From NCBI RefSeq assembly GCF_900176285.1, contig NZ_FWXF01000001.1, positions 375,987-439,986 on the forward strand: a DNA stretch of 64,000 nucleotides. The letters run 5' to 3'. Positions 8,469 to 17,435 of the stretch are shown piece after piece; positions within the stretch are counted from its first letter, which is position 1; every line of letters starts with the position of its first letter. This DNA comes from Desulfacinum hydrothermale DSM 13146. GTDB taxonomy: Bacteria; Desulfobacterota; Syntrophobacteria; Syntrophobacterales; DSM-9756. The notes beneath the pieces were generated by a model that saw nothing but the letters and a program-made list of their open reading frames with translations, was not told the origin of the DNA and ran no database searches. A program made the position numbers and the translations under genes.

Positions 8469-10385
8469 TCATGACGTTTCACTGTCTTCCTGGTGATTGT
8501 CACGGCCTGATCCCGGAGCCTCTTCCCGCCATGTCTCTTCCGATCCCTTGCGCCGTCCCGTTCCCAGATAGGCTGCGATGACTTTGGGATCTTTCTGAAT
8601 CTTTCGGGGGGAGCCCTGGGCGATCACCTGGCCGTGCTGCAAAACCACCACGTGATCGGCGTATTCCATCACCACGTTCATATCATGTTCCACGAGCACC
8701 ATGGCCATCCCGGCCTTTCTGTGCGCGCCGATCCAGTCCATGAGACGTGCGCTTTCATTGGGATTGAGTCCCCCCACGGGCTCGTCGAGCAAAAGGAGCT
8801 TCGGCTCCAGCGCCAAGGCCCGGAGGATTTCCAGCACCTTCTGCTCGTAGAGGGACAGGGCGGCGGCGGGAACGTGGGCCTTTTCTTCCAGTGGAGTGCC
8901 CTGGAGGGCCATCCGGGCCCCTTCTCGGAGTGCTCTTTCTTCCCGGCGTTCCGCCGGCGTATGGCACAGGGCGGTCAAAAAACCCGCCCGACCGCATCGA
9001 TGAAAGCCCAGAAGCAGGTTGTCCAAGACGCTCAGGTGGGAAAACATCTGGACCGTCTGGAAGGACCGGCCGATTCCCCACCGCGCCACCCGGTGTGCCG
9101 GAAGGCCCGTGATGTCCCGGTCTCCGGCCAAGATCCGCCCCTGGTGGGGGGGCACCAAGCCGGAGATGGCGTTGAGTAGGGTGGTTTTCCCTGCGCCGTT
9201 GGGCCCGATGAGGGCCACGATCTGTCCCGGCCGCACCCTGAAGGAGACGTCCTGAAGGGCCTGCAGGCCGCCGAAACGAACGCAAAGGTGCTGGACGGTC
9301 AGAGCGTCCAATGGGGCCGATGGTGTCGAATCGGCACGGGGCGGCCGTGGTCTGCCTGCTTGGCGTGCCGGATGGGAGATGTAATTCCCTGGACGAGGGG
9401 CTTTGCCACCGGTATCCGGCGGCGTCCCGCGTCGAAAAGCCGTCTTGGCCGCGGCGGCCACGGCGGGCGCCAGTCCGTGGGGAAAGAAGACCAGGGATCC
9501 CATGAGCACCAGCCCGTAGATGAGCACATGGAGGTCCTCAAAGTGGTGCAGCAGTTCGGGGAGGCTCGTGAGTAGGGCGGTTCCCACCAGTCCACCCCAC
9601 AGATTTCCCATGCCGCCCACCACCACCATGGTGACCACCTGCACCGAATAGAAGATGTCGAAGGTCTTGGGGCTGATGAAGGTGACGTAGTGGGCGTAGC
9701 AAAAACCCGCAAAGGCCGCCAGGACCGCGCTGAGCACAAAGACCCCCACCTTGTAGGCGTGGGTGGGAACCCCCAGGGTGCGGGCGGTCAGTTCCTTTTC
9801 GTGGATGGCCCGAAGGGCCCGGCCGACGCGGGAATCTTCCAGGTTGAGAAAGAGGGCGAAGACCCCAAAGAAGACTGCCCAAATGAAGCCGTAGAACGCG
9901 CGGTCCGTGTCGATGGCCAGCGGGCCCACGTGAAGGGAAGGGATGCCCGGGAAACCAGAAGGGCCCCCGGTCAGTTCTTCCATTTGATTGAGGCAGATGC
10001 TCACGATGATATTGAAGCCCAAGGTGGCCATGACCAGGTAGTGCCCTTCCAGACGCAGGGTGGGCACCGCCAGCACCAGGCCCACCAAGGCCGCCACAGC
10101 CAAGCCGGCCGTCAGACCGGCCCAAAGGGGCCATCCCAGGGTTGTGGTCACGATGGCGCTGGTGTAGGCCCCCAGGCCGTAAAAGGCGGCGTGGCCGAGA
10201 GAGATCTGTCCGGCACAGCCGATGAGGAAGTTGAGACCGAGCACCACCAGGGCGTTCAGGGCCATGATGTTAAAGAGTACGAGAAAGTAGTCGTTGGGAA
10301 GCATCCGGGGCAGTAGGGCGGCGAAGACCATCAATGCCGCCAGGGGCTTCCAGTCCTTGGGGACAAAGGGCATGTGCTGGGCCAT
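8469..10385 (-). CDS. Fused ABC permease and ATPase, LivM-LivG
   Basis: One 638-residue chain joins a LivM-type permease to a LivG-type ATPase. Residues 1 to about 320 are hydrophobic, with several membrane segments and the family marks GLNFLIGCAGQISLGHAAFYG and VVVGGMGNLWGGLVGT. A linker of roughly 40 residues rich in Pro, Arg and Gly follows. The ATPase domain shows GPNGAGKTTLLNAISG, the degenerate signature ALSLYEQKVLEILRAL, LLLLDEPVGGLNPNE and LVEHDMNVVMEYADHV, all typical of LivG. The ATG at 10385 lies four bases past the livH stop, which decides the start although the frame extends 68 codons further. Fusion fixes one permease to one ATPase; the usual arrangement has separate genes. Confidence 0.9.
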   Translation of the reverse strand: MAQHMPFVPKDWKPLAALMVFAALLPRMLPNDYFLVLFNIMALNALVVLGLNFLIGCAGQISLGHAAFYGLGAYTSAIVTTTLGWPLWAGLTAGLAVAALVGLVLAVPTLRLEGHYLVMATLGFNIIVSICLNQMEELTGGPSGFPGIPSLHVGPLAIDTDRAFYGFIWAVFFGVFALFLNLEDSRVGRALRAIHEKELTARTLGVPTHAYKVGVFVLSAVLAAFAGFCYAHYVTFISPKTFDIFYSVQVVTMVVVGGMGNLWGGLVGTALLTSLPELLHHFEDLHVLIYGLVLMGSLVFFPHGLAPAVAAAAKTAFRRGTPPDTGGKAPRPGNYISHPARQAGRPRPPRADSTPSAPLDALTVQHLCVRFGGLQALQDVSFRVRPGQIVALIGPNGAGKTTLLNAISGLVPPHQGRILAGDRDITGLPAHRVARWGIGRSFQTVQMFSHLSVLDNLLLGFHRCGRAGFLTALCHTPAERREERALREGARMALQGTPLEEKAHVPAAALSLYEQKVLEILRALALEPKLLLLDEPVGGLNPNESARLMDWIGAHRKAGMAMVLVEHDMNVVMEYADHVVVLQHGQVIAQGSPRKIQKDPKVIAAYLGTGRRKGSEETWREEAPGSGRDNHQEDSETS

Positions 10386-10389
10386 GGTA

Positions 10390-11280
10390 TCAGAGCCTCC
10401 GGACCCGTTCGCTGCCGAAAAGACCGGCCGGACGAACGAAAAGGATGCCCAGGAGAATGAGGAAGGCAAAGGCGTCCTTGTAGGCGGATGACACGAATCC
10501 CGCGCCCAGGGATTCCAGAAGTCCCAGGAGGTATCCGCCCACCACGGCCCCCAGTGTGGAGCCGTAGCCTCCCAGGATGGCTCCCGCAAAGCCCTTGAGG
10601 CCCAGCATGAGGCCCGTACTGTAGCTCATGGTGGTCAGGGGGGTGATGAGCACTCCGGCCAGGGCGCCCACGGCACCTGCCAGGGCGAAGGCCAGGGCCA
10701 CGAGCCTTCTCACGGAGATTCCCACCAGGGCGGCTCCGTAGGGGTTGTCGGCCACGGCGCGCATGGCCTTTCCCACCAGGGTGTGACGGTAGAAGAGAAA
10801 GAGGAGACAGAGCACGGCCAACGAGATGCCGATGACCCAGAGGGTCTGAGGAAGCACGGCCGCCGAAAGGACGATGAACGGTGCATCACCGCCCATGGCC
10901 GGCAGGGTGTGCACGTTTTTGCCCCAGGCCAGCATTCCGGCGCCGCGCAGGCTGATGGACGCTCCCACGGTGATCATCACCAGCACCAACACCTCCCGGT
11001 TTCGGGCATGGCGAAGCGGTCCCCCTTCCAGCGCCAGGCCCACCAGTGCGGTGAAGGCCATGGCGAGCACAAAAGCGAAAGGCAGGGGAAGACCCCAATC
11101 CTGAAAGAGGGAGACGGCCGTGAGGCCTCCCAGCATGACGAAGTCGCCCTGGGCGAAGTTGACGATACCCGTGGCGTTCTGAACCAGGCAAAACCCCAGG
11201 GCGATCAGGGCGTAGACGCTCCCGCTGGTGATGCCGGAGACCACGAATTGAGCCAGTTGCTGAATCAGTACCGAATCCAT
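10390..11280 (-). CDS. livH: ABC transporter permease, LivH type
   Basis: This is the second membrane subunit of the HAAT importer, 296 residues, almost wholly hydrophobic. Family marks are SGSVYALIALGFCLVQNATG, NFAQGDFVMLGG and FAGAILGGYGSTLGAVVGG. I place the start at the ATG at 11280 (MDSVLIQQLAQF) because an AAAAGG sits just upstream; an upstream GTG/ATG in frame would add eight residues. It follows iorB after 136 bases and is almost contiguous with livMG, so the permease pair is co-translated. Confidence 0.9.
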   Translation of the reverse strand: MDSVLIQQLAQFVVSGITSGSVYALIALGFCLVQNATGIVNFAQGDFVMLGGLTAVSLFQDWGLPLPFAFVLAMAFTALVGLALEGGPLRHARNREVLVLVMITVGASISLRGAGMLAWGKNVHTLPAMGGDAPFIVLSAAVLPQTLWVIGISLAVLCLLFLFYRHTLVGKAMRAVADNPYGAALVGISVRRLVALAFALAGAVGALAGVLITPLTTMSYSTGLMLGLKGFAGAILGGYGSTLGAVVGGYLLGLLESLGAGFVSSAYKDAFAFLILLGILFVRPAGLFGSERVRRL

Positions 11281-11416
11281 CAAGCCTTTTCCCGCCCGGC
11301 CCACCGGGCTGACACCGCCGTTTGCGGATGGCAGATGGCCGAATCAAAGGTCCTGCGTTCGGTCCGCCACTCCAGAGCAGGCCGCGTCCTGCTGATGGCG
11401 TACCCTGTACCCTGGA

Positions 11417-11977
11417 CTAGGCATCCCCGATTGCGGCGGCCGATCCCGCCTCCAGGGCGGCCAGGTTGGCATCGCGGCGAGGTCCGCCCAGCCGCATCAG
11501 CACCTGGCGAAGATCGTCCATGGAGCAGAAAAGAACTCCGGACGCAGCGGCAAATCCCAGCAGCACCAGGTTGGCGGCCAGGAGGTTTCCCAGTTTCCGT
11601 GCGATTCCGGTGGCGTCCACATCCCCGGGCCCGGTCGGGGAGATTCGGTTGCACACCAACGCACCGTCCGGGCTCAAGAAATGTCCGTGGGCTCGGACCC
11701 CTTCTTCGTGCAACGCCAGCAGCACATGAGCGTGTCCGGGGCGGATGAGCGGGCTCACCTGCCAAGCGGGGTCCATCGCAACGTCCCCTTGGTCCTTTTC
11801 CCCTTGCCGGTCCATCACCTTCACGTGACTGATGACGTTTCCACCTCGTTGGGCCATGCCGTGGGTTTCCGACATGAGCACCGAAAGGCCCCGTGCCAGA
11901 GCCGCTTCGCCCAGGATTTTACTGACAAAGAGAACACCCTGACCTCCCAGGCCGCTGATGACGATCTGCTGTTTCAT
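11417..11977 (-). CDS. iorB: Indolepyruvate:ferredoxin oxidoreductase beta (gamma-like) subunit
   Basis: This small subunit of the two-subunit IOR oxidatively decarboxylates aryl-pyruvates to aryl-acetyl-CoA in the cytoplasm. The 186-residue product starts MKQQIVISGLGGQGVLF, the glycine loop typical of gamma-type subunits of 2-oxoacid oxidoreductases, followed by ETHGMAQRGGNVISHV, which is diagnostic. The ATG at 11977 is preceded by GGAAGG and lies 23 bases past the iorA stop. It is co-transcribed with iorA and the transporter genes. Confidence 0.92.
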   Translation of the reverse strand: MKQQIVISGLGGQGVLFVSKILGEAALARGLSVLMSETHGMAQRGGNVISHVKVMDRQGEKDQGDVAMDPAWQVSPLIRPGHAHVLLALHEEGVRAHGHFLSPDGALVCNRISPTGPGDVDATGIARKLGNLLAANLVLLGFAAASGVLFCSMDDLRQVLMRLGGPRRDANLAALEAGSAAAIGDA

Positions 11978-12000
11978 GAGTCCTTCCACTCCCTGCTCTG

Positions 12001-13839
12001 CTACGGTTGAGGTGCCATCTCGATGGCGCTGTGGGGGCAAACATGGATACAGACGCCGCAACCGGTGCACAGCGCATCGTCCACCGTGACCGCTTCTTCT
12101 TTTCCGTGAAAGACCAGAGCCGGACATTCAAAGTGCGTGATGCAAAAGCCGCATCCCTGGCATTTGTCGTTGATGCGCGGCGCGGGCCGGCGGGCCGGTT
12201 GGGCCTGTTTGCGGTCCATGAGGCACGGGCGGCGGGCGATGACCACGGCCATACCTCCGTTTTCCGGATCCCGGGTGTGTTCCCTGGCTGCCTTGAGCAG
12301 ATCGGTGAAGGCCTGGAAGTCGTAAGGATCGCCCACACTCACATGCCGCACGCCGCAGGCGCGGGCCAGGTCCTCGATGCGCACCCTGGGGACGGTGCGC
12401 CCGTCCAGGGACCTTCCCTCGGCGGGGGTGGGCTGGTGGCCGGTCATGGCGGTGGTGGTGTTGTCCAGAACCACCACCACGAACCGACATCCCTGGATGA
12501 CGGCGTTGATGAGCGCCGGGATGCCGGCGTGGTAGAAAGTGGAATCGCCGATGGTGGCCACGATGGGCCGGCTGTTCTGACCGGAGTCTCGAAAGGCGTG
12601 GTAGAACCCTGCGGCCTGGCTGATGGAGGCGCCCATGCACAGCACGGTGTCCACAGCCCCCAGATTGAGCCCCAGGGTGTAGCAGCCGATGTCTCCCGGA
12701 TAGATGCCGCGCGGAAAGACCTTGCGGATGGCGAAGAAGGCGGCGCGGTGAGCGCATCCGGGGCATAGGGTGGGGCGGCGCCCGGGGGCGTTGGCCCCTT
12801 GGGAAGCTTCGGCTTGGGGCAGACCCGCGAAGGCGCGCACGATGCGTTCCACCGTTTCCGGGAGTAGCTCACCTTCCCGGGGCACATGCCCGGAAAGGCG
12901 TCCCAGCACCTTGGCGCGGTCCCGGAATTGGGCCTCCATCACCGGCTGTGTTTCTTCCAGGACCAGGATCCGGGGGGCGTTGTCCAGCAAGCCGGTCAGG
13001 AAATCCTCGGAAAGGGGAAACGGCATGGGGGCGTCATAGAGCGGGATGCTCTGCCACAGGCCCAGGTCTTTGAGGACTTCCGCCGTATGGGCGCAGACCG
13101 CTCCGGACGCCACAATCACCCCGCCTCCCTTTTCCGCCGATGCGCCGGGATTGAGCTGCACGGGCTGCAGTCGGGGATCCCGGCCGATGGCGTCCAGCTT
13201 CTCGTTGAGTTTTTTGTGGAGCAGAAACCGGAACTTGGGCGTGGCGGCCCATCGGGCGGGATCCTTTTCGAATTGGGCAAGGGGCGCGTCCTGGCGGAAG
13301 GGACGAAGGGGCATGTCCTGGCGCGCATGGCACACCCGGGTGGTGGGCCGGAAGAGCACGGGGATTTGGTAATCTTCCGAAAGGTCGAAGGCCGTTAAGA
13401 GAAGATCCCTGGCGTGGGCGGGACTCATGGGATCCAGAACGGGCACCTTGGCGAACATGGCGAATTGGCGCGTGTCCTGTTCCGTCTGCGAGCTGTGAGG
13501 GCCGGGGTCGTCGGCCACGATCACCACCAGTCCGCCCGTGACGCCCGTGTAGGCGGCGCTCATGAAGGGATCCGCCGCCACATTGAGTCCCACCTGTTTC
13601 ATGGCCGCGGCGGACCGCCTTCCGGCGTAGCTGCTGGCCAGTGCCGTTTCCAGCGCCACCTTTTCGTTGATGGACCATTCCACGTGCATGGCGATGGTGC
13701 CGGATCGTTTGAAAGCGGCCAGGGTTCCCACGATTTCCGAAGCCGGCGTACCGGGGTAAGAGGCCGCCAGGGTGCAACCGGCCTCCAGAAGGCCGTGGGC
13801 CATGGCTTCGTTGCCCAGAAGAATCTTTCTTTCCGTCAA
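12001..13839 (-). CDS. iorA: Indolepyruvate:ferredoxin oxidoreductase alpha subunit
   Basis: This large TPP- and iron-sulfur-containing subunit acts on indolepyruvate, phenylpyruvate or p-hydroxyphenylpyruvate, passing two electrons to ferredoxin and making aryl-acetyl-CoA. The 612-residue chain has the Pyr domain (AASYPGTPASEI near residue 26), a TPP-binding domain with LCPGCAHRAAF and IGDSTFYHAGIPALINAV, and a C-terminal two-cluster ferredoxin domain with CQGCGFCITHFECP and CTGCGVCIHVCP. Length matches the family. The first ATG has a reasonable context and the gene is first in the operon. With livHMGFJ and the CoA ligases it suggests import and oxidation of aromatic amino acids, each turn giving reduced ferredoxin and a CoA thioester. 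Confidence 0.95.
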   Translation of the reverse strand: MTERKILLGNEAMAHGLLEAGCTLAASYPGTPASEIVGTLAAFKRSGTIAMHVEWSINEKVALETALASSYAGRRSAAAMKQVGLNVAADPFMSAAYTGVTGGLVVIVADDPGPHSSQTEQDTRQFAMFAKVPVLDPMSPAHARDLLLTAFDLSEDYQIPVLFRPTTRVCHARQDMPLRPFRQDAPLAQFEKDPARWAATPKFRFLLHKKLNEKLDAIGRDPRLQPVQLNPGASAEKGGGVIVASGAVCAHTAEVLKDLGLWQSIPLYDAPMPFPLSEDFLTGLLDNAPRILVLEETQPVMEAQFRDRAKVLGRLSGHVPREGELLPETVERIVRAFAGLPQAEASQGANAPGRRPTLCPGCAHRAAFFAIRKVFPRGIYPGDIGCYTLGLNLGAVDTVLCMGASISQAAGFYHAFRDSGQNSRPIVATIGDSTFYHAGIPALINAVIQGCRFVVVVLDNTTTAMTGHQPTPAEGRSLDGRTVPRVRIEDLARACGVRHVSVGDPYDFQAFTDLLKAAREHTRDPENGGMAVVIARRPCLMDRKQAQPARRPAPRINDKCQGCGFCITHFECPALVFHGKEEAVTVDDALCTGCGVCIHVCPHSAIEMAPQP

Positions 13840-13889
13840 TCCTTTCTCCTCTTCGCCAAAGTCCGTACGTTAACCCTTGCTGTCCCAAA

Positions 13890-13937
13890 CGCCCTGAGGG
13901 CGGAACCCTCCTTCTGGAGGGCTCTCCTCAAGAGGAG
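13890..13937 (-). other. Three tandem small hairpins in the iorA leader
   Basis: Within 48 bases upstream of iorA lie three adjacent short hairpins: CGCCC/GGGCG (13890-13902), CCCTCC/GGAGGG (13906-13921) and CTCCTC/GAGGAG (13924-13937). They lie between a terminator (14018-14053) and the iorA start. They could be an attenuator, an RNA-stability element or part of a protein-binding leader; sequence alone does not decide. The rest of the gap 13840-14366 shows no gene. Confidence 0.4.
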
Positions 13938-14017
13938 CGGCCGTGGGCTCCATTTTCATCACCGGCCGGCTCCTGCCCAATGGGTCGGCCGTGATGGGAG
14001 TGTCCAAGCCGGCCATG

Positions 14018-14053
14018 AAAAAAGGCCGTGGGGGTGAAGCCGCCCACGGCCTT
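14018..14053 (-). terminator. Strong rho-independent terminator, minus strand
   Basis: An 11-bp perfect stem, AAGGCCGTGGG/CCCACGGCCTT with a 10-base loop, is followed on the minus strand by six Ts. The nearest minus-strand gene upstream is the LhgO-type gene ending at 14753. Its transcript would have to cross the whole thioesterase gene antisense before stopping here. On the plus strand only a weak CGATTTT follows, so it is mainly a minus-strand stop. Confidence 0.75.
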
Positions 14054-14366
14054 CGATTTTGCCTTCACATGATATCAGCGGTGGACGGACATCCCCTGCG
14101 GTGAACGCCGCCACCCAAACCATCGACCGGGATTTTCGAGAATCTGTTTTCCTGACATGGCCTATCCGAACGCAAAGACCTTTCCAAAGCGGTCCGTTTG
14201 TAGCAAAACCGGCATGGATCGGTCAAGCGCTTCGGCCGTCGTGGGAAGCGGTCGGCGGGAGATGAGGCGCTGGACCGGGTGGGCGATCCATTTGGCGACG
14301 GGCCTTGAAAATCCCAAAAGATGTCGCATGCTTTTCGGGAAGGACCACGAAAAAGGAGATGAAAGC

Positions 14367-14789
14367 ATGGACCAGGCGGTACGAAGGAAACTGGTGGAGC
14401 GGGTGGAACGGGAGCCCTACGCTCAGCATCTGGGGCTTCGGCTCCTCCGGGTGGATGACGGCTATGCGCTCGTGGAGATGGATTTCGATGAGACGAAGCA
14501 GAACATCTTCGGAATGGCCCATGGGGGCGCCATCTTCTCGCTCATCGATGAAGCCTTCGAAGTGGCGTCCAATTCCCACGGGATCATGGCCGTGGCCCTC
14601 AACATGAACGTGACCTACATGGCTCCCCCCCGCCCGGGCGACCTCCTGCGGGCGGAAGCAAGCGAAGTCCATCGCACGGCCCGCACCGCCAGCTACCAGA
14701 TCCGGGTGACGGGATCCGACGGCACCCAGCTCGCCCTCTGCCAGGCCTTGGTCTACCGCAAGAAGGACCGGGCGATCTTGGAGATGTGA
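14367..14789 (+). CDS. PaaI-type hotdog thioesterase
   Basis: The 140-residue product resembles PaaI, which hydrolyses hydroxyphenylacetyl-CoA and other aryl-acyl-CoA esters and rescues CoA when ring degradation stalls. The core MAHGGAIFSLIDEAFEVASN holds the catalytic-region HGG and the acidic residue of the hotdog helix, and VTYMAPPRPGDLLRAEA is a family beta strand. The ATG at 14367 is preceded by AAAAAGGAG at good spacing, so I start here although the frame is open upstream. It is divergent from the ior-liv-paaK operon, which fits a role in draining aryl-acetyl-CoA. Its last 37 bases overlap the convergent LhgO-type gene. Confidence 0.88.
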   Translation: MDQAVRRKLVERVEREPYAQHLGLRLLRVDDGYALVEMDFDETKQNIFGMAHGGAIFSLIDEAFEVASNSHGIMAVALNMNVTYMAPPRPGDLLRAEASEVHRTARTASYQIRVTGSDGTQLALCQALVYRKKDRAILEM

Positions 14790-15979
14790 TCGCCGATGGC
14801 CAGGGAAGACGTGGCGGCGGGGGAGGGGGCGTTGAGCACGTGAATGGCCCCCGGGGACCGGACGATGGCGAAGTCGTCCAGAAGTGATCCATTTCGGTCC
14901 AGAGCCTGGGCTCTCACCCCGGCTCCCCCCGGAGCCAGATCTTGTTCGGCGATGTCCGCAATGAGTCTTCGCAGGGCCTGGGCAAAGAGCGTCTTGGAGT
15001 GGGATCGGGCCAATTCCTCCAGGCCCGGGCGCCAATAGCGCAAGGCCAGCCGGAGGAACCCCGGATAGCGAATCGTTTCCCACAGCTCTTCCGGCTTTAC
15101 GGTCTTTTTGCTGTAGCCTTCTCGGGCCCAGGCCAGAACGGCGTTGGGGCCCGCTTCCACCCCTCCGTGGATCATGCGTGTGAAGTGGACCCCGAGAAAA
15201 GGGAACCTGGGATCCGGCACGGGGTAGATGAGATTGCGCACCAAGTGCCGGGCGGGACCACGAAGCGTGTAGTATTCGCCCCGAAAGGGTGCGATCTGGA
15301 TGCCGGGGTCGATGCCGGTGGCTCGGGCCACGCGATCGGCATAAAGGCCCGCGCAGTTCACCGCCCCTTTGGCCGTCCATGGACCTTGGGAAGTGTGAAT
15401 CTCCACCCTCTGCGCTTCCCCCCGCCGGGGCAGGAGCCGCAGTACCCGGGTTTCATATTGGATGCGGCCTCCCCGCGCTTCGATCCATCGGGCGTAGCCT
15501 TGCGCCACCCGGCGGAAATCCACGATGCCCGTGGTGGGAACCCACAGGGCCCGGGTACATCGAACGTGAGGCTCGATGGCGCGCACCTCGCGGGGGGTGA
15601 GCACGGCCATGCCCGGCACCCCGTTGGCTTGGCCCCTCCGGTGGAGCGCTTCCAGGCGCTTCGCCTGGGCGCCGTCCACGGCCGCCACCACCTTGCCGCA
15701 GATTTCGAACGGGATGCCGTGTTCCCGGCAGAAAGCGAGCAGGAGACGGGATCCTTCCAGGCAAAGGCGGGCCTTGAGCGATCCCGGGCGGTAATAGATC
15801 CCGGAGTGGATCACGCCGCTGTTGTGTCCGGTCTGGTGATGACCGGGACCGGCTTCCTTTTCCAGCACGATAAGCCGTGTGGAAGGGGATGCCTTGAGGA
15901 TCTGAAGCGCCGTGGCCAGACCCACGATGCCTGCTCCGATGATCACCACATCCGCCTGGTTTTCTTTCTTCGGTGCCAT
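14753..15979 (-). CDS. lhgO: FAD-dependent L-2-hydroxyglutarate oxidase family protein
   Basis: The 408-residue flavoprotein belongs to the LhgO/DAO family, which oxidises L-2-hydroxyglutarate to 2-oxoglutarate and feeds electrons to the quinone pool. The FAD-binding GAGIVGLATALQIL lies at residues 15-28. HHQTGHNSGVIHSGIYY and APFRGEYYTL are LhgO signatures, as is SPSPAATSSLAIGDHI near the end. The start is set by GGAGGATCC upstream. Length is normal. It is the last gene of a minus-strand trio with a radical SAM gene and a deacetylase-like gene; the functional link is unclear. Confidence 0.85.
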   Translation of the reverse strand: MAPKKENQADVVIIGAGIVGLATALQILKASPSTRLIVLEKEAGPGHHQTGHNSGVIHSGIYYRPGSLKARLCLEGSRLLLAFCREHGIPFEICGKVVAAVDGAQAKRLEALHRRGQANGVPGMAVLTPREVRAIEPHVRCTRALWVPTTGIVDFRRVAQGYARWIEARGGRIQYETRVLRLLPRRGEAQRVEIHTSQGPWTAKGAVNCAGLYADRVARATGIDPGIQIAPFRGEYYTLRGPARHLVRNLIYPVPDPRFPFLGVHFTRMIHGGVEAGPNAVLAWAREGYSKKTVKPEELWETIRYPGFLRLALRYWRPGLEELARSHSKTLFAQALRRLIADIAEQDLAPGGAGVRAQALDRNGSLLDDFAIVRSPGAIHVLNAPSPAATSSLAIGDHISKIARSFLR

Positions 15980-16122
15980 GGCCGGATCCTCCGGGCTGTG
16001 TCGTCGACCGCAAGCCGTTGTCCCTGTCTATCCGCCTCTTTTCGAGGGATGGAGAGCATGTTTCTGTTCCCGCCGGCTTTCCGGCCCCTCATCGCCCGTC
16101 GTCTGTTGCCATGGCTCGCCCC

Positions 16123-17409
16123 TCATGCTTGGGGGTCCAGGCACGGGTTGAAGTAGCCGAATTGCAAGTGAGGGAACCGTTCCCGTAGGAGCTGCATCAG
16201 TTTTCGTATGCCCTGGGGCTTTCCGGAAGGTTTGTACCCGATGGCGGCCAGAATCCATTGGGGATCCGCATTGAAGTTTCGCATCTGGATAAAATCCAGT
16301 CCGGTGGTTTCCACAAGGCGGCACAGGGCTTTCACTTCTTGGGGGTCGTCCGTGAAGCCCGGAAGGACGAAGTAGTTGATGGAAACGAAGCCTCCAGCCG
16401 CCTTCATGGCCTGGATGGAGCGGATCACATCGTCGAAGCTGTAGCCCTTGGGGCGATAGTAGGCGTGGTAGTATTCGGGCCGGGCGGAGTTGAGGCTCAC
16501 GCGGATGCTGTCGCATCCGGCCTGGGCCAGCCTCCGTATCACCTCGGGCAGGCTTCCGTTGGTGTTGCAGTTGATGGTCCCGCGGCTCGTTTCCCGGCGC
16601 ATGATCCGTACCGCCTCTTCCAGGGTGGGGCCCTGCAGCAGGGGTTCGCCTTCGCAGCCCTGACCGAAGCTCACCACCGCCCGTGGGGCGTGCATCAGAT
16701 GGGGCACGGCCACCCCGGCAATCTCGGCCGGGCTGGGCACAAAGGTGATGCGATCCTGGGTGGCGCACAGATCCTCGCGTTCCTGAAGGCTGATGCAGCC
16801 CAGGCAACGGGCGTTGCACACGGGGGACGTGGGAAGTGGGGCTTCCCAGCGGTTCATGAAGAGATTGCGAGCCGCCGCGCACCCGTAGGTGAGGGCGCAT
16901 TTTCCCAGGTGCTGGATCAGGCGGTTGTCGGATTCTTGGCGCATGCGCCGCCGGGCGTTTTGCGCAATCTTTTCCGGATCGAAGTTGGAAAAATCCTGCC
17001 GGGGGTCCGGATCCACGCGGACGGCCGTGGTGAAAAAACGCCCGGCGTGCCAGCCCACGGCGGTGTAGGCGAACAGGGGCAGCAACGGGGCGTTGGGTTG
17101 AGCCTTGTAGGCCGCCGTATAGATTTGGGTGTGGGCAGGGGACACGAAGGCCGCCATCGCCTCCACCGTCTTGGATGGAGCGTAGGGGTCGCGGGTGAGG
17201 ACCTGGAAGCGCCGTTTTCTCCGGTCATAGCCCACGGGGTAGCGGCCGGGGAGCCGGAAGAGTTCGCTTCCTTCCGGGAGGGGGATCAGATCGGCCGGGG
17301 CCGGTCGTTTCCAGCGTCCGGCCTGGGATCCCACCATCTCCAGATAGGGATGATCCAGGATGTCTCCGTTTTCGTTGGCGTAAAGCAGGGCGGGCCGTGG
17401 GTTCGTCAT
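16123..17409 (-). CDS. Radical SAM protein of unknown role
   Basis: The 428-residue protein carries a radical SAM cluster motif CNARCLGC at residues 198-205 (C-x3-C-x2-C). It is preceded by about 190 residues of N-terminal domain and an extra Cys pair (CALTYGC, 171-177). Further support comes from VSFGQGCEGEPLLQGPTL, the SAM-binding GGE-like strand, NTNGSLPEVIRRL and SIRVSLNSARPEYY. The motif order is that of PflA/MoaA-like enzymes. The N-terminal part has no domain I recognise. It is 26 bases from the deacetylase-like gene. No substrate can be named. Confidence 0.8.
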   Translation of the reverse strand: MTNPRPALLYANENGDILDHPYLEMVGSQAGRWKRPAPADLIPLPEGSELFRLPGRYPVGYDRRKRRFQVLTRDPYAPSKTVEAMAAFVSPAHTQIYTAAYKAQPNAPLLPLFAYTAVGWHAGRFFTTAVRVDPDPRQDFSNFDPEKIAQNARRRMRQESDNRLIQHLGKCALTYGCAAARNLFMNRWEAPLPTSPVCNARCLGCISLQEREDLCATQDRITFVPSPAEIAGVAVPHLMHAPRAVVSFGQGCEGEPLLQGPTLEEAVRIMRRETSRGTINCNTNGSLPEVIRRLAQAGCDSIRVSLNSARPEYYHAYYRPKGYSFDDVIRSIQAMKAAGGFVSINYFVLPGFTDDPQEVKALCRLVETTGLDFIQMRNFNADPQWILAAIGYKPSGKPQGIRKLMQLLRERFPHLQFGYFNPCLDPQA

Positions 17410-17435
17410 GGGGCGATGGCAACCTTTGGAAGCGT

